Positions 33,728-43,559 of a DNA stretch of 48,571 nt are shown here, piece after piece (the first letter of the stretch is position 1; the number at the start of each line of letters is the position of its first letter). This DNA comes from Pseudoxanthobacter soli DSM 19599 (GTDB lineage: Bacteria > Pseudomonadota > Alphaproteobacteria > Rhizobiales > Segnochrobactraceae), in assembly GCA_945898215.1 (NCBI GenBank), contig CAMDHY010000022.1, forward strand, positions 1 to 48,571, given 5' to 3'. Made by a program: the position numbers and the translations under genes. Under the pieces are notes generated by a model. The model did not search any database, was not told where the DNA came from, and saw nothing but the letters and a program-made list of their open reading frames with translations.

Positions 33728-35917
33728 ATGGACGATGAAGCGGCGGGGGTTAGCCTCTCGGTGGAAGCAGACGGTGCGGAGCCGGATCTGCGGGACCTGC
33801 CGGCACGCTTCGTCAATCGCGAGCTCTCCTGGCTCCAGTTCAACCGCCGGGTTCTCGAAGAGGCCGCCAACCCGCACCATCCGCCGCTCGAGCGGCTGCG
33901 CTTCCTGTCGATCTCGGCGAACAACCTCGACGAGTTTTTCATGGTACGGGTCGCCGGTCTGCGCGGACAGCAGCGGATCGGCATCGAGACGCGTTCCGAC
34001 GACGGGCTGACGCCGAGTGAACAACTCTCGCAGATCGCCCACGGCGTCGGCCGGCTGCAGGAGGCGCAGCAGGAACAATGGCGCGCGCTGCGGGCGCTCC
34101 TGGCGGAGACCAACATCTGGCTGGTCGAAGGCGCCGATCTCACCGATGTGGAGCGCGTCTGGCTCGAGCGCTTCTACCTCAGCCACATCTTCCCGGTGCT
34201 GACGCCCCTCGCCATCGACCCGGCGCATCCGTTCCCGTTCATTCCCAATCTCGGTTTCACGCTCGTCGTCGAGCTGGCGGCCCCGGAAGGCGACCGGATG
34301 GTCGCCCTGATCCGCGTGCCGGCGCAGGTCGATCGCTACATCCGCCTGCCGGGCCGTCCCGGGGATCCGGCGGATGGCGCCCGCTTTGTCTCGCTGGAAG
34401 CGACGATCGGCCAGTTCATCGCGCGCCTGTTCCCGAGCTACCGGGTGCTCGGGGAGGGGGCGTTCCGCGTCATCCGCGATTCCGACCTCGAGATCGAGGA
34501 GGAGGCGGAAGACCTCGTCCGCCTGTTCGAGACGGCGCTGAAGCGCCGCCGGCGCGGCTCGGTCATCCGGCTCGAGATCGAGCACACGACGCCGGAGCCG
34601 CTACGCCGCTTCGTCGCCAACGCCCTCGGCGTGCTGGACGACGAGATCTTCCTGGTCGACGGGTCGCTGGCCCTGAAGGACCTCGCACAGCTCGTCGGCC
34701 TAGACCGGCCGGAGCTCAAGTTCGTCCCCTACACGCCGCGCTTTCCCGAGCGCATCCGCGAGTACAACGGCGACTGCTTCGAAGCGATCCGAGCGAAGGA
34801 CCTCGTCGTCCACCACCCCTACGAGTCGTTCGACGTCGTCGTGCAGTTCCTCGCCCAGGCGGCGCGCGATCCCGACGTCGTGGCGATCAAGCAGACGCTC
34901 TACCGCACCTCGAAGGACTCACCGATCGTGCGGGCGCTGGCCGAGGCGGCGGAGGCCGGCAAGTCGGTGACCGCCCTCGTCGAGCTGAAGGCGCGCTTCG
35001 ACGAGGAAGCCAACATCCGCTGGGCACGCGATCTCGAGCGCGCCGGCGCGCAGGTCGTGTTCGGCTTCATCGAACTCAAGACCCACGCCAAGCTGTCGAT
35101 GGTGGTGCGGCGCGAGGGCGGAAACCTCGTCACCTACTGCCACCTCGGTACCGGCAACTATCACCCGATCACGGCGCGCATCTATACCGACCTGTCGTTC
35201 TTCACCTGCGACGAGGTGATCGCGCAGGATGTCGCGCGCATCTTCAACTACATCACCGGCTACGCGCGCCCGACCGAGGAGACCAAACTCGCGGTCTCGC
35301 CCTTGTCGCTGCGCAAGCGCATCCTCGAGCACATCAACGCCGAGATGGACCACGCGCGCGCCGGCCGGCCGGCGCAGATCTGGCTGAAGATGAACTCGCT
35401 GGTCGACCCGCAGATCATCGACGCACTTTATGACGCGAGCGAAGCGGGCGTGCAGATCGACATCGTCATCCGCGGCATCTGCTGCATGCGGCCGGGCATG
35501 CCGGGGCTGTCGGAGAACATCCGGGTGAAGTCGATCGTCGGCCGCTTCCTCGAGCACAGCCGCATCTTCTGCTTCGGCAACGGCCGCGGCCTGCCGTCGC
35601 CGCACGCCTATGTCTACATCGGCTCGGCCGACATGATGCAGCGCAACCTCGACCGCCGGGTCGAGGCCCTCGTGCCGATCGAGAACCCGACCGTGCACGC
35701 GCAGATCCTCGACCAGATCATGGTCGCGAATCTCACCGACAACGAACAGAGTTGGCAGCTCTTGCCGGACGGCGGGCATCGGCGTATCCACCCGGCTCCC
35801 GGCGAAGAACCCTTCAACGCCCAGCAGTACTTCATGAACAACCCCTCGTTGTCCGGTCGTGGCAAATCCCTCCTCACCGACTCGCCCAAGCCGTTCGCGA
35901 AGCGGCGTGGCAGCTGA
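33728..35917 (+). CDS. ppk: Polyphosphate kinase 1
   Basis: Encodes 729 residues from ATG 33728 with AGGAGG at 33717-33722. The N-terminal domain begins [20 protein letters not shown], followed by LEYLSIS-type text ([20 protein letters not shown]). The phospholipase-D-like catalytic domains contain [50 protein letters not shown] (catalytic His) and [13 protein letters not shown] (second His). The enzyme reversibly polymerises the ATP gamma-phosphate into polyphosphate. The downstream ppx overlaps its end by 11 bases. Confidence 0.97.
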   Translation: MDDEAAGVSLSVEADGAEPDLRDLPARFVNRELSWLQFNRRVLEEAANPHHPPLERLRFLSISANNLDEFFMVRVAGLRGQQRIGIETRSDDGLTPSEQLSQIAHGVGRLQEAQQEQWRALRALLAETNIWLVEGADLTDVERVWLERFYLSHIFPVLTPLAIDPAHPFPFIPNLGFTLVVELAAPEGDRMVALIRVPAQVDRYIRLPGRPGDPADGARFVSLEATIGQFIARLFPSYRVLGEGAFRVIRDSDLEIEEEAEDLVRLFETALKRRRRGSVIRLEIEHTTPEPLRRFVANALGVLDDEIFLVDGSLALKDLAQLVGLDRPELKFVPYTPRFPERIREYNGDCFEAIRAKDLVVHHPYESFDVVVQFLAQAARDPDVVAIKQTLYRTSKDSPIVRALAEAAEAGKSVTALVELKARFDEEANIRWARDLERAGAQVVFGFIELKTHAKLSMVVRREGGNLVTYCHLGTGNYHPITARIYTDLSFFTCDEVIAQDVARIFNYITGYARPTEETKLAVSPLSLRKRILEHINAEMDHARAGRPAQIWLKMNSLVDPQIIDALYDASEAGVQIDIVIRGICCMRPGMPGLSENIRVKSIVGRFLEHSRIFCFGNGRGLPSPHAYVYIGSADMMQRNLDRRVEALVPIENPTVHAQILDQIMVANLTDNEQSWQLLPDGGHRRIHPAPGEEPFNAQQYFMNNPSLSGRGKSLLTDSPKPFAKRRGS

Positions 35918-37445
35918 CGCCCCAGAGCGGCGGCCCGTCGCCGAGCCGGCGCCCGGTCGCCTGCCCGGCAACGGCCCGATCGCCGTCGTCGACATCGGAT
36001 CGAACTCGGTGCGCCTCGTCGTCTACGAGCGGCTTGCCCGCTCGCCGACGGTTGTGTTCAACGAGAAGGTGCTCGCCGGCCTCGGCCGCGGCATCGCCAA
36101 GACTGGCCGGCTGATCGATCAGGCGACGGACCAGGCGCTCGTGGCGCTGCGCCGTTTCCGCCAGATCTCCGACCAGCTGGGCGTCCGCTCCTTCGACGTG
36201 CTGGCGACGGCCGCCTCGCGCGACGCCGAGAACGGTCCGGCCTTCATCGCCGAGGTCGAACGCATCTGTCGCGCCCCGGTCACCGTGCTGTCGGGCGCGA
36301 GCGAGGCGCGCTACGCGGCGCTCGGCGTCGCCTCGGGCATCCATGATCCGAACGGCATCGCCGGCGATCTTGGCGGCGGCAGCCTCGAGATCGTCGACGT
36401 CCGCGGCGGTGAAATGGGGGGTGGCCAGACCTTCCCCCTCGGCGGCCTCAGGCTGCAGGAGGCGTCGGATTCGTCGCTGCGCAAGGCCGAGAAGATCGCC
36501 GCCGACCTGCTCTCCGCCGATCCGCTGCTCGCCGACGGCGAGGGCAGGGACTTCTACGCCATCGGCGGAACGTGGCGCTCGCTCGCGCGCCTGCACATGT
36601 TCCAGACCGGCTACCCGCTGCACGTCATGCATCAGTACACGATCCAGGCGGGCGAGGCGCTGGAGTTCTGCCGGACCGTGGCGCGCGGCAACATCGATAC
36701 GCTCGATTCGATCGAGGTGGTGTCGCGCCAGCGCCGCGCGCTGCTTCCCTACGGCGCCCTGGTGCTGGCCCAGATCATCCGCACCGCGAAGCCTCGCGCC
36801 GTGGTGCTGTCGGCGCTAGGCCTGCGCGAGGGGCTTCTCTACGAGCGGCTGTCGGAGACCGAGCGGGCGGCCGACCCGCTGATCTCGGCCTGCGAGGAGC
36901 TGTCCTTCCTGCGGTCACGCTCGCCGCGCATGGTAGCGGAGCTGGCGGCGTTCGCCGGGCGCATCTTCGAGCTGATGGGGATCGACGAGACCGTCGACGA
37001 GCGACGACTGCGCATCGCCGCCTGCCTGCTCTCCGACATCGGCTGGCGGGCCCACCCGGACTACCGCGGCGAGCAGAGCGTCGCGATCATCTCCAACGCC
37101 TCCTTCATCGGAGTCGATCACCACGGCCGCGCCTACCTCGCGCTCGCCGTCTACTACCGTCACTTCGGGCTCGTGGACGACGCCCTGTCGCCGCGCCTGC
37201 GCGAACTCGCCACGACGCGGATCAAGGACCGCGCGCGCTGCCTCGGCGCCGCGTTGCGGCTTGCCTACATCCTCGCGGCATCCGCCCCCGGGGTGCTGTC
37301 ACGCATCGCCATCGACAGCGTCGGCGACCGGCTGGTGCTGCGGCTTCCGAAGGAGCTCGCAACGCTCGACGGGGAGGTAGTGCGCAAGCGGCTGGACCAG
37401 CTCGCCCGCCTCGGCGGCATGGGCTCGGCCATCGTCGAAACCTGA
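35907..37445 (+). CDS. ppx: Exopolyphosphatase (Ppx/GppA family)
   Basis: Encodes 512 residues if started at GTG 35907, overlapping ppk by 11 bases; an earlier GTG at 35859 is also in frame. The N-terminal ASKHA fold has [63 protein letters not shown] and [15 protein letters not shown] helical C-terminal HD-like part follows ([38 protein letters not shown]). It removes terminal phosphate from polyphosphate or hydrolyses pppGpp. It is coupled to ppk, so the pair sets polyphosphate turnover. Confidence 0.94.
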   Translation: MAADAPERRPVAEPAPGRLPGNGPIAVVDIGSNSVRLVVYERLARSPTVVFNEKVLAGLGRGIAKTGRLIDQATDQALVALRRFRQISDQLGVRSFDVLATAASRDAENGPAFIAEVERICRAPVTVLSGASEARYAALGVASGIHDPNGIAGDLGGGSLEIVDVRGGEMGGGQTFPLGGLRLQEASDSSLRKAEKIAADLLSADPLLADGEGRDFYAIGGTWRSLARLHMFQTGYPLHVMHQYTIQAGEALEFCRTVARGNIDTLDSIEVVSRQRRALLPYGALVLAQIIRTAKPRAVVLSALGLREGLLYERLSETERAADPLISACEELSFLRSRSPRMVAELAAFAGRIFELMGIDETVDERRLRIAACLLSDIGWRAHPDYRGEQSVAIISNASFIGVDHHGRAYLALAVYYRHFGLVDDALSPRLRELATTRIKDRARCLGAALRLAYILAASAPGVLSRIAIDSVGDRLVLRLPKELATLDGEVVRKRLDQLARLGGMGSAIVET

Positions 37446-37498
37446 GACGCGGGTCTTGCGATCAAGCGGGCCCGTGGTGGTCGTGCAAATCCGTTTCA

Positions 37499-37532
37499 CG
37501 TCATTGTGACGAGAAGCTGTCAAGGTTAGCCT
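37499..37532 (+). promoter_or_regulatory. Candidate promoter with palindrome over the -35 box
   Basis: TTGTGA (37504-37509), a 17-base spacer and TAGCCT (37527-37532) form a plausible promoter for the three-gene secreted cluster. The perfect inverted repeat CGTCA-TTG-TGACG (37499-37511) overlaps the -35 box, a location suited to regulation. Confidence 0.5.
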
Positions 37533-37538
37533 CCTCAT

Positions 37539-37566
37539 CGGGGGCACAGGATTCGGTGCGCCCCCG
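37539..37566 (+). repeat. Leader hairpin before the secreted cluster
   Basis: CGGGGGC (37539-37545) and GCCCCCG (37560-37566) form a 7-bp G+C stem between the promoter candidate and the first gene, 25 bases before its start. No T tract follows. It may be an RNA stability or translation element, or ppx 3' end structure. Confidence 0.45.
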
Positions 37567-37590
37567 TGAGAATTCGACCGGAGCCACCCC

Positions 37591-38040
37591 ATGACCTCGA
37601 AGACGACAATGGCCATCCTGGCCGGCCTGTTCGCCTGCGCCGGCGCGGTGTCGGCGCACGCCGACACCGAGCCCAATCGCGCCAATGGCAAGTTCACCTG
37701 CCCCGGCAAGGCCGTGAAGCAGGACTGGATGCTGATCGCCACGAACGGCGTGCCGTTCTACTGCAAGCTCAGCGTCGACAAGAGCAACGGCATGACGGGT
37801 GACTGTTTCGACGCGATTGATCCGGACACGCGGATCAAGGCGACCGGGGACATGTCCGTCACCAGCAAGTGCGCCGTCAGCGGCACCCTCACCCTCAAGT
37901 CCGGGGGCGAAGTCGTGAAGGCGGACATCTCCGCCAACATGACGAAGAGCCAGACGACCATCATCGGGATCACGGTCGGCTCCAAGGGATCAGACAAGGG
38001 CCAGTTCGGAACCTTCACCGCCATCCGCATGGAGCAGTGA
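37591..38040 (+). CDS. Tandem secreted paralogue 1 (four-Cys/Trp family)
   Basis: Encodes 149 residues. Residues 1-24 are a signal peptide (AGAVSAHA/DTEP). The mature part has Cys37, Trp46, Cys58, Cys72 and Cys94 in the spacing C-x8-W-x11-C-x13-C-x21-C, shared with the next two genes, and ends FTAIRMEQ. Alternating hydrophobic residues suggest an all-beta fold; the cysteines could form two disulfides in the periplasm. It is the most divergent of the three. I recognise no family and assign no function. It has its own promoter candidate, separate from ppx. Confidence 0.85.
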   Translation: MTSKTTMAILAGLFACAGAVSAHADTEPNRANGKFTCPGKAVKQDWMLIATNGVPFYCKLSVDKSNGMTGDCFDAIDPDTRIKATGDMSVTSKCAVSGTLTLKSGGEVVKADISANMTKSQTTIIGITVGSKGSDKGQFGTFTAIRMEQ

Positions 38041-38095
38041 GCGCGGTCGATCCCTGTCGAACCGCCTCCTTCCGAAATCTCCGAGGAAAGACGTC

Positions 38096-38530
38096 ATGAA
38101 CGCTCGCAACCTCCTGATGGCCATTGGCGCGGTCGCTCTCTTCGCCGCCGCTCCCGCCGTCGCTCAAGACATCGAGCCCCAGAAGGGCTACAAGTGCAAG
38201 AGCAAGTCTCTCGAAGCAAACTGGCTGATCATCATCGGCGGCAGTGACAAGCCGAGCTATTGCGAAGCCACCGTCGACAAGAGCGGCAGCATCAACACGT
38301 CTGCCTGCTACGAGAAGAAGACCGACAAGATCATCGGCGATCTTTCGGGCAAGCTTTCCATTACCAGCAGGTGCGCGATCAGCGGCCAGGTCAGCATTAA
38401 CCCGACGAGCGGCAAGGGGACGAAGACGGAAGCCGAACTCTATATGGACGCGGCGGCGACGAGCTTCGTCGGCACGCTGACGGCCAAGGACGACGGTTTC
38501 GTCGTCGTCCAGGCCATTCGGATGAAGTGA
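38096..38530 (+). CDS. Tandem secreted paralogue 2 (four-Cys/Trp family)
   Basis: Encodes 144 residues, with GAGGAAAG upstream of ATG 38096 and a 55-base gap after paralogue 1. The signal peptide covers residues 1-23 (APAVA/QDIEP). It has Cys34, Trp43, Cys56, Cys71 and Cys93, spaced C-x8-W-x12-C-x14-C-x21-C. DIEP, KCKSK, the EKKTDK segment after the third Cys and the VQAIRMK ending are shared with paralogue 3 or 1. It is probably a periplasmic beta-rich protein. Unknown function. A terminator-like hairpin immediately follows the stop. Confidence 0.87.
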   Translation: MNARNLLMAIGAVALFAAAPAVAQDIEPQKGYKCKSKSLEANWLIIIGGSDKPSYCEATVDKSGSINTSACYEKKTDKIIGDLSGKLSITSRCAISGQVSINPTSGKGTKTEAELYMDAAATSFVGTLTAKDDGFVVVQAIRMK

Positions 38531-38578
38531 GGCCGGCTGCCCGCTGTATCCGGTTCCGCCAGGGGCAGCGGCCGCTTT
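38531..38578 (+). terminator. Terminator or attenuator between paralogues 2 and 3
   Basis: GGCCGGCTGCCC (38531-38542) pairs with GGGCAGCGGCC (38563-38573) with one bulged G, followed by GCTTTTC. It begins right after the paralogue 2 stop. It may terminate or reduce transcription into paralogue 3. Confidence 0.6.
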
Positions 38579-38629
38579 TCGTCTTCGAACTTTCAGCCCC
38601 ACGCGGGCAGACATCCAGGAGCAGGCACC

Positions 38630-39067
38630 ATGCGCTCTCTCGTCATCCTCGCCGCGTCGGCCCTCGTCGCCTTCGCCGCACCGGCCCTCGCTCAGCAGGC
38701 CAGCGACATCGAGCCGAACCAGCAGAAATACAAGTGCACGTCGAAGGACGCCGTCGGCGGCTGGTCGATGGTCTTCTTCGAGCGGGTCGCCACCCAGTGC
38801 ACTTTCACGGTCGACAACGACCGCACGATCACTTCATCCAGCTGCATCGAGAAGAAGACCGACAAGGAGGTCGCCACCCTCGAGGGCAAGATCGTCGTCG
38901 ACAAGAAGTGTACGGTGACGGCAAATTTGACCATCAAGGCGAAGAACGCTTCGACGGAAAGTAAGCTTGATGCCTACATGACCTTCGATCAGACGGCGTT
39001 CACGGGCCTCCTGATCGACAAGAAGTCGGACGCGTTCGTCGCCGTCGCCGCCGTGCGGGCGAAGTAG
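38630..39067 (+). CDS. Tandem secreted paralogue 3 (four-Cys/Trp family)
   Basis: Encodes 145 residues from ATG 38630, with CAGGAG upstream. The signal peptide covers residues 1-21 (APALA/QQAS). It has Cys36, Trp45, Cys57, Cys72 and Cys94, spaced C-x8-W-x11-C-x14-C-x21-C, matching paralogues 1 and 2. It shares DIEP and EKKTDK with paralogue 2 and ends AVAAVRAK. The level of divergence shows that the duplications are old, while the Cys/Trp frame is held constant. No family recognised. It converges on rnd across a double hairpin. Confidence 0.87.
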   Translation: MRSLVILAASALVAFAAPALAQQASDIEPNQQKYKCTSKDAVGGWSMVFFERVATQCTFTVDNDRTITSSSCIEKKTDKEVATLEGKIVVDKKCTVTANLTIKAKNASTESKLDAYMTFDQTAFTGLLIDKKSDAFVAVAAVRAK

Positions 39068-39086
39068 GGTCGACGGATCAGGCACA

Positions 39087-39140
39087 GGCCGCGGCGCCCG
39101 CGGGGGGGCGTGCCGCGGCCGGCCTGCCGTTCCGCAGGCC
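39087..39140. terminator. Double hairpin between paralogue 3 and rnd
   Basis: Two perfect stems lie side by side: GGCCGCGGC/GCCGCGGCC (39087-39095 with 39112-39120, 9 bp) and GGCCTGC/GCAGGCC (39121-39127 with 39134-39140, 7 bp). They are flanked by the direct repeat CGGATCAGGC at 39074-39083 and 39143-39152. They fill the convergent gap, so bidirectional termination is likely despite the lack of T tracts. Confidence 0.5.
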
Positions 39141-39146
39141 TCCGGA

Positions 39147-40445
39147 TCAGGCGGTCTCTGCCGGGGGTGACGGTGCGCCGCCATCGATGGCAGCGCTACC
39201 GCGCGCCTCGCCCTCCGGCTTGCGGCGGCGGCGCTTGCGGCGTTTCGGTGGGGCGGGCTGGGACACGGGCGCCAGCGACTGCCCGGCGTCTCCGACCCGA
39301 TCCATGAGGACGATCCGGCCGCCGTTCATCGCCAGCGCGGTGCGGCCGTTCTTGAGATCGAGAGCGGGCTGTCCAAACAGGTCGCGCCGCCACCCCGACA
39401 GGGCCGGCACATCGGCGTCGTCGGAGGCGGCGAGACGGTCGAGATCATCGGAAGTAGCGATAATTTTGGCTGCAACGCCATGGCGTTCCGCCGTGAGCTT
39501 CAACAAGACCTTCAATAGCTCGGACGCGGCGCCGCCATTGCTGGCCGGCCGCTCGTTGTCGACTTGCGGCAAGTCGGGCAGGACGCCGTCGAGGGCACGG
39601 TTGACGAGCGTCACCAGTTCGGCGCCCGAGCGCGAACGTTCGAAGCCCTTTGGGACGGTTCGCAGCCCGGCGAGCTGCTCGGCGGTGCGGGGGCGGCGAG
39701 TGGCGACTTCGCTGACGGCGTCGTCCTTCAGGACGCGGCTGCGCGGCACGTCGCGCGTCTGCGCCTCGCGCTCGCGCCAGCCGGCGACCGCCTGCAGGAC
39801 GGCGAACTCCTCGCGCGACTTCGGCCGCGCCTTGAAGCGGGTCCACGCGCTCTCCGGATCGACGCGGTAGGTGTGCGTCGACGTCAGGACGGCCATCTCC
39901 TCGGCCACCCAGTCGATGCGCCCGCTCTTCTCGAGGGAGGCGCGCAGATGGCGGTAGACGTCACGCAGATGCGTGACGTCTGCCAGGGCGTAGTCGAGTT
40001 GCAGGTCCGACAGCGGGCGTCGCGACCAGTCGGTGAAGCGGTGCGTCTTGTCGATGCGGCCGCCGGTCGTACGGGCGACGAGCTGGTCGTAGGCGATCGA
40101 ATCGCCGAATCCGCAGACCATCGCGGCGATCTGGGTGTCGAAGATCGGCGCCGGCACGAAGCCGCCGCGGTGGTAGACGATCTCGATGTCCTGCCGCCCG
40201 GCATGAAAGACCTTGAGGACATCCGGCGCCCGCATCAGATCAAGAAACGGCTCGAGGTCGAGGCCAGGCGCCATCGCATCGACGATCACGGCATCATCGG
40301 GACTGGCCAGTTGCACGACGCAGAGCTTCGGCCAGAAGGTCGTCTCGCGCATGAACTCGGTGTCGACAGCGACGAACTCTGCCGCAGCAAGACGAGCGCA
40401 GACCTCGGCCAGCGCCTCGGATGTCGTTATGGTCTCTATCATCAC
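39147..40445 (-). CDS. rnd: Ribonuclease D
   Basis: Encodes 432 residues from ATG 40445. The DEDDy exonuclease motifs are complete: FVAVDTEFMRE (Exo I), LKVFHAGRQDIEIV (Exo II) and LQLDYALADVTHLRDVY (Exo III). Two HRDC-type helical domains follow (about 205-365). RNase D trims tRNA and other stable RNA 3' ends. The last 50 residues extend beyond the usual end with a strongly basic stretch, PPKRRKRRRRKPEGEARG, likely an RNA-binding or protein-docking tail. In many relatives I recall rnd following ppx directly; here the three secreted genes lie between. Confidence 0.93.
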   Translation of the reverse strand: MMIETITTSEALAEVCARLAAAEFVAVDTEFMRETTFWPKLCVVQLASPDDAVIVDAMAPGLDLEPFLDLMRAPDVLKVFHAGRQDIEIVYHRGGFVPAPIFDTQIAAMVCGFGDSIAYDQLVARTTGGRIDKTHRFTDWSRRPLSDLQLDYALADVTHLRDVYRHLRASLEKSGRIDWVAEEMAVLTSTHTYRVDPESAWTRFKARPKSREEFAVLQAVAGWREREAQTRDVPRSRVLKDDAVSEVATRRPRTAEQLAGLRTVPKGFERSRSGAELVTLVNRALDGVLPDLPQVDNERPASNGGAASELLKVLLKLTAERHGVAAKIIATSDDLDRLAASDDADVPALSGWRRDLFGQPALDLKNGRTALAMNGGRIVLMDRVGDAGQSLAPVSQPAPPKRRKRRRRKPEGEARGSAAIDGGAPSPPAETA

Positions 40446-40624
40446 CTCTGTTCATAGCCGACAGAATGATGGCTGTCGCCTGCGCAGCGAGGACCTGCGC
40501 GCGGCACGCGGTCGCCGCCGCTGAGGCGGCGCTCAGAGCTCCCGAAGCGGGGCTGGACCCGACACCGTCGATCGCCTGCCCGTGTCATTCCCCGGCGGTC
40601 GGCTCGACGCCGGCACACCGGAGT

Positions 40625-41119
40625 TCAGGGCAGCGAGGCCGAGAGCATCTCGAGAGCGGTCGCGACCGTGGCGAGACGGATCTGCGAGCGGGTCTGCGGC
40701 CCCAGCCGGATTTCCCGGTGGATCGTCGCCCCGCCCCGAACGGCGACGGCGAGGTGGACGAGCCCCACCGGCTTGGCGGCCGTCCCGCCGCCCGGTCCGG
40801 CGACGCCGGTGACGGCGACCGCGCGGTCGGCGTGGGCGTGCGCGAGCCCCCCTTCCGCCATCAGGCGCGCCACAGCCTCGCTGACGGCGCCGTCGCGCGC
40901 GATCACCGCCGGATCGACCCCCAGGCACTCGCTCTTCGCGGCGTTGGAGTAGGTGACGAAGCCGCGCTCGACGACGTCCGAGGAGCCCGGGATCTCGGTG
41001 AGCACCGCGGCAATGAGCCCGCCGGTGCACGATTCGGCCGTCACCACCCTGAGGCCGGCGCGCCGGCACTGGTCGAGCAGCGCCGCGGCGGGCGCGAGGA
41101 GCGGCGCGAGATCGGTCAC
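40625..41119 (-). CDS. CinA-type nicotinamide-nucleotide amidohydrolase
   Basis: Encodes 164 residues from GTG 41119, overlapping the ispDF stop (GTGA). This is the stand-alone CinA C-terminal domain (PncC-like): [20 protein letters not shown], then [48 protein letters not shown]. It deamidates NMN to nicotinic acid mononucleotide in pyridine nucleotide recycling. Its translational coupling to ispDF matches an order I recall in other alphaproteobacteria. The 179-base gap to rnd upstream holds no other gene. Confidence 0.9.
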   Translation of the reverse strand: MTDLAPLLAPAAALLDQCRRAGLRVVTAESCTGGLIAAVLTEIPGSSDVVERGFVTYSNAAKSECLGVDPAVIARDGAVSEAVARLMAEGGLAHAHADRAVAVTGVAGPGGGTAAKPVGLVHLAVAVRGGATIHREIRLGPQTRSQIRLATVATALEMLSASLP

Positions 41120-42378
41120 CGCCCGTGGTCTCCCGGCTCGATCGGCAGGCGGACCGTCGCGGTCGCCATCGCCGCGATGCCCTCGCGCCGGCCGGTGAAG
41201 CCGAGCCGCTCGCTCGTCGTCGCCTTCACCGCGACGCGCCCGATCGGCAGATCGGTGATCGCGGCGATGCGGGCGCGCATCGCATCCCGGTGTGGCCCGA
41301 TCTTCGGGGCTTCGCAGACGAAGGTGAGGTCGAGATGGGCGATGCGGCCGCCGAGCGCCCGCAACCGCTCCACCGCGGCGGCGAGGAAGCGAGCCGAATC
41401 GGCACCCCGCCATTTCGGATCGGTCGGGGGGAAGTGCGAGCCGATGTCGCCGTCGGCGATCGCACCCAGAATGGCGTCGGTGATCGCGTGCAGGCCGACG
41501 TCGGCGTCCGAATGGCCGTCCAGCCCATGCGTGTGCGGCAGCACGATGCCGCCGAGCGTGACGGTGTCGCCATCGCCGAAAGCGTGCACGTCGTAGCCCT
41601 GGCCGACACGGACGTCCGGCAGGTCGGCGAGGGCGGCGCTGGTGAGGCGCGCATCGGCGGCCGCGAGATCAGCGGCGGTCGTGAGCTTGACGTTGCCCGG
41701 ATCGCCCTCCACCAGCGTGACGTCGAGGCCCGCCCATTCGGCGACGGCGGCATCGTCGGTGAGGTCGGCCCGGCCCGCCTCCGCCGCCTTCACATGTGCC
41801 GAAAGCAGCGCCGCGTAGTGGAAGCCCTGGGGGGTCTGGGCCGTCCACAGCCCGTCGCGGGGGATCGTCTCGGCGATCCGGCGACCGTCGCCGGCGCGCT
41901 TGACGGTGTCGGTGACGGGCAGGGCGGCGATCGCACCTGCCGACGCCGCGAGCGCACCGAGAACCCGGTCGACGACGGCGGCGCCGATGAACGGGCGCAC
42001 CGCATCGTGCACGAGAACGAGGTCGGGCAGGGTGGCGGCGAGGGCCGTCAGGCCGTTGCGGACGGAATGCTGCCGGGTCACGCCGCCGTGGACGGGAGGC
42101 AGGAGCTTGGGGTGAGGCGCGACGGCGCGCGCGAAGGCATCGTCGTCGTCGGCATGGATGACCGGCTGAATGATCGTGATCGCCGGATGGGCAGCGAGGC
42201 GGGCGACCGTCTCGGCGATGACGGCCCTGCCGCCGATGGAGCGATATTGCTTCGGCGCGTCACCCGCGGTCGTGGACGCGCGCGTGCCGCGGCCGCCGGC
42301 GACGAGGACGACGGCGGTGCGGCTTGCCGGCGTCCCGCCGGACCCGTCCTGATGGTGCTCCGCCTGTTCAAACGCCAT
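41116..42378 (-). CDS. ispDF: Bifunctional IspD/IspF enzyme
   Basis: Encodes 420 residues, the length of the fused form. The IspD part (about 1-240) has [35 protein letters not shown] and [13 protein letters not shown]. The IspF part (about 250-415) has [45 protein letters not shown] and [17 protein letters not shown]. Together they make the CTP-dependent and cyclisation steps of the MEP isoprenoid pathway. The N-terminal 20 residues ([15 protein letters not shown]) are an extension before the fold, so a later start is possible. It is divergent from dusB. Confidence 0.96.
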   Translation of the reverse strand: MAFEQAEHHQDGSGGTPASRTAVVLVAGGRGTRASTTAGDAPKQYRSIGGRAVIAETVARLAAHPAITIIQPVIHADDDDAFARAVAPHPKLLPPVHGGVTRQHSVRNGLTALAATLPDLVLVHDAVRPFIGAAVVDRVLGALAASAGAIAALPVTDTVKRAGDGRRIAETIPRDGLWTAQTPQGFHYAALLSAHVKAAEAGRADLTDDAAVAEWAGLDVTLVEGDPGNVKLTTAADLAAADARLTSAALADLPDVRVGQGYDVHAFGDGDTVTLGGIVLPHTHGLDGHSDADVGLHAITDAILGAIADGDIGSHFPPTDPKWRGADSARFLAAAVERLRALGGRIAHLDLTFVCEAPKIGPHRDAMRARIAAITDLPIGRVAVKATTSERLGFTGRREGIAAMATATVRLPIEPGDHGR

Positions 42379-42479
42379 GGCTTGCTCGCTCTCCTGCCCC
42401 CAAGGGTGTAGGGCGAGCGGCCCGCCTTGGACAAGCGGCCACCACCTTGATGCCGCAGTGGACAGTCCCTCGCCGAGCG

Positions 42480-42508
42480 TTGAACATTATCTGTGCATCA
42501 TGTAGGGA
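42480..42508 (+). promoter_or_regulatory. Candidate promoter of the dusB-ntrB-ntrC operon
   Basis: TTGAAC (42480-42485), a 17-base spacer and TAGGGA (42503-42508) form a plausible vegetative promoter 26 bases before the dusB start. Confidence 0.4.
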
Positions 42509-42533
42509 TGCTCAGTTGCTGAGCAGCGCCAGA

Positions 42534-43559
42534 ATGTCCGAAGAGCCGACCGAACCCCACGCCCTCCCACCCCTGTGTATCGGCACCCGCGAGATCGCGG
42601 GCCGGTGCCTGCTCGCTCCGATGGCGGGCATCACCGATCTGCCCGTTCGCCGGCTGGCCTCGCGTCTCGGTGCACCGCTCGTGGTCAGCGAGATGGTTGC
42701 CGGGGAGGCGCTCGCCAACGGCGAGATCGAGGCACGGCTGAAGGCGGAGCGCGGAGACGTGTCGCCCCATGCGGTGCAGATCGCCGGCTGCACGGCCGAG
42801 AGCATGGCGACGGCCGCCCGGATCGCCGAGGCGACCGGCGCCGACATCATCGACATCAACATGGGCTGCCCGGCGAAGCGCGTCGTCAACGGCTGGGCGG
42901 GCTCGGCCCTGATGCGTGAGCCGGATCACGCACTGTCGCTGATCGAAGCGGTCGTCGGGGCGGTGTCCGTTCCGGTGACGGTGAAGATGCGACTCGGCTG
43001 GGACGATGCGAGCCGCAACGCGCCAGATCTCGCGCGGCGCGCGGAAGCGGCGGGCGTCGCAATGGTTACGGTGCACGGACGCACCCGCTGCCAGTTCTAC
43101 AAGGGTTCGGCCGACTGGGACGCGATCGCAGCGGTCAAGGCGATGGTCTCGATCCCGGTCGTCGCCAATGGCGATCTCACCGGCGTGGAGGAAGCACCCG
43201 CGATGCTGGCGCGCTCCGGCGCGGACGCCGTGATGGTCGGCCGGGGGGCACAGGGACGCCCATGGCTGCCGGGCGACATCGCCCACTTCCTCGCCACCGG
43301 CGAACGGCGAGCCGAACCGGGCGCGGCGGAGCGGCGCGACATGCTGCTCGGCCAGTACGAGGAGATGCTGTCGCTCTACGGCCGTGGGCTCGGCATCCGC
43401 GTCGCCCGCAAGCATATCGGCTGGAGCTTCGACGCCTGGCCGCGCGGCGGCGTGCAGGCGCTCCGCAAGACGGCGCTGACGTCGGAGGACCCCGCGATGG
43501 TGATGAACCTGATCGCCGCGTGGTTCGACGACACGGCAGAGACACGGGTGGCCGCCTGA
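42534..43559 (+). CDS. dusB: tRNA-dihydrouridine synthase (DusB/NifR3 type)
   Basis: Encodes 341 residues from ATG 42534; the frame is open further upstream, but the [14 protein letters not shown] start fits the family. TIM-barrel motifs: [48 protein letters not shown] (active-site Cys), [29 protein letters not shown] and [15 protein letters not shown]. It reduces uridine in tRNA using FMN. In alphaproteobacteria it is the historical nifR3, first gene of the ntrBC operon. It overlaps ntrB by one base (TGATG). Confidence 0.95.
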   Translation: MSEEPTEPHALPPLCIGTREIAGRCLLAPMAGITDLPVRRLASRLGAPLVVSEMVAGEALANGEIEARLKAERGDVSPHAVQIAGCTAESMATAARIAEATGADIIDINMGCPAKRVVNGWAGSALMREPDHALSLIEAVVGAVSVPVTVKMRLGWDDASRNAPDLARRAEAAGVAMVTVHGRTRCQFYKGSADWDAIAAVKAMVSIPVVANGDLTGVEEAPAMLARSGADAVMVGRGAQGRPWLPGDIAHFLATGERRAEPGAAERRDMLLGQYEEMLSLYGRGLGIRVARKHIGWSFDAWPRGGVQALRKTALTSEDPAMVMNLIAAWFDDTAETRVAA

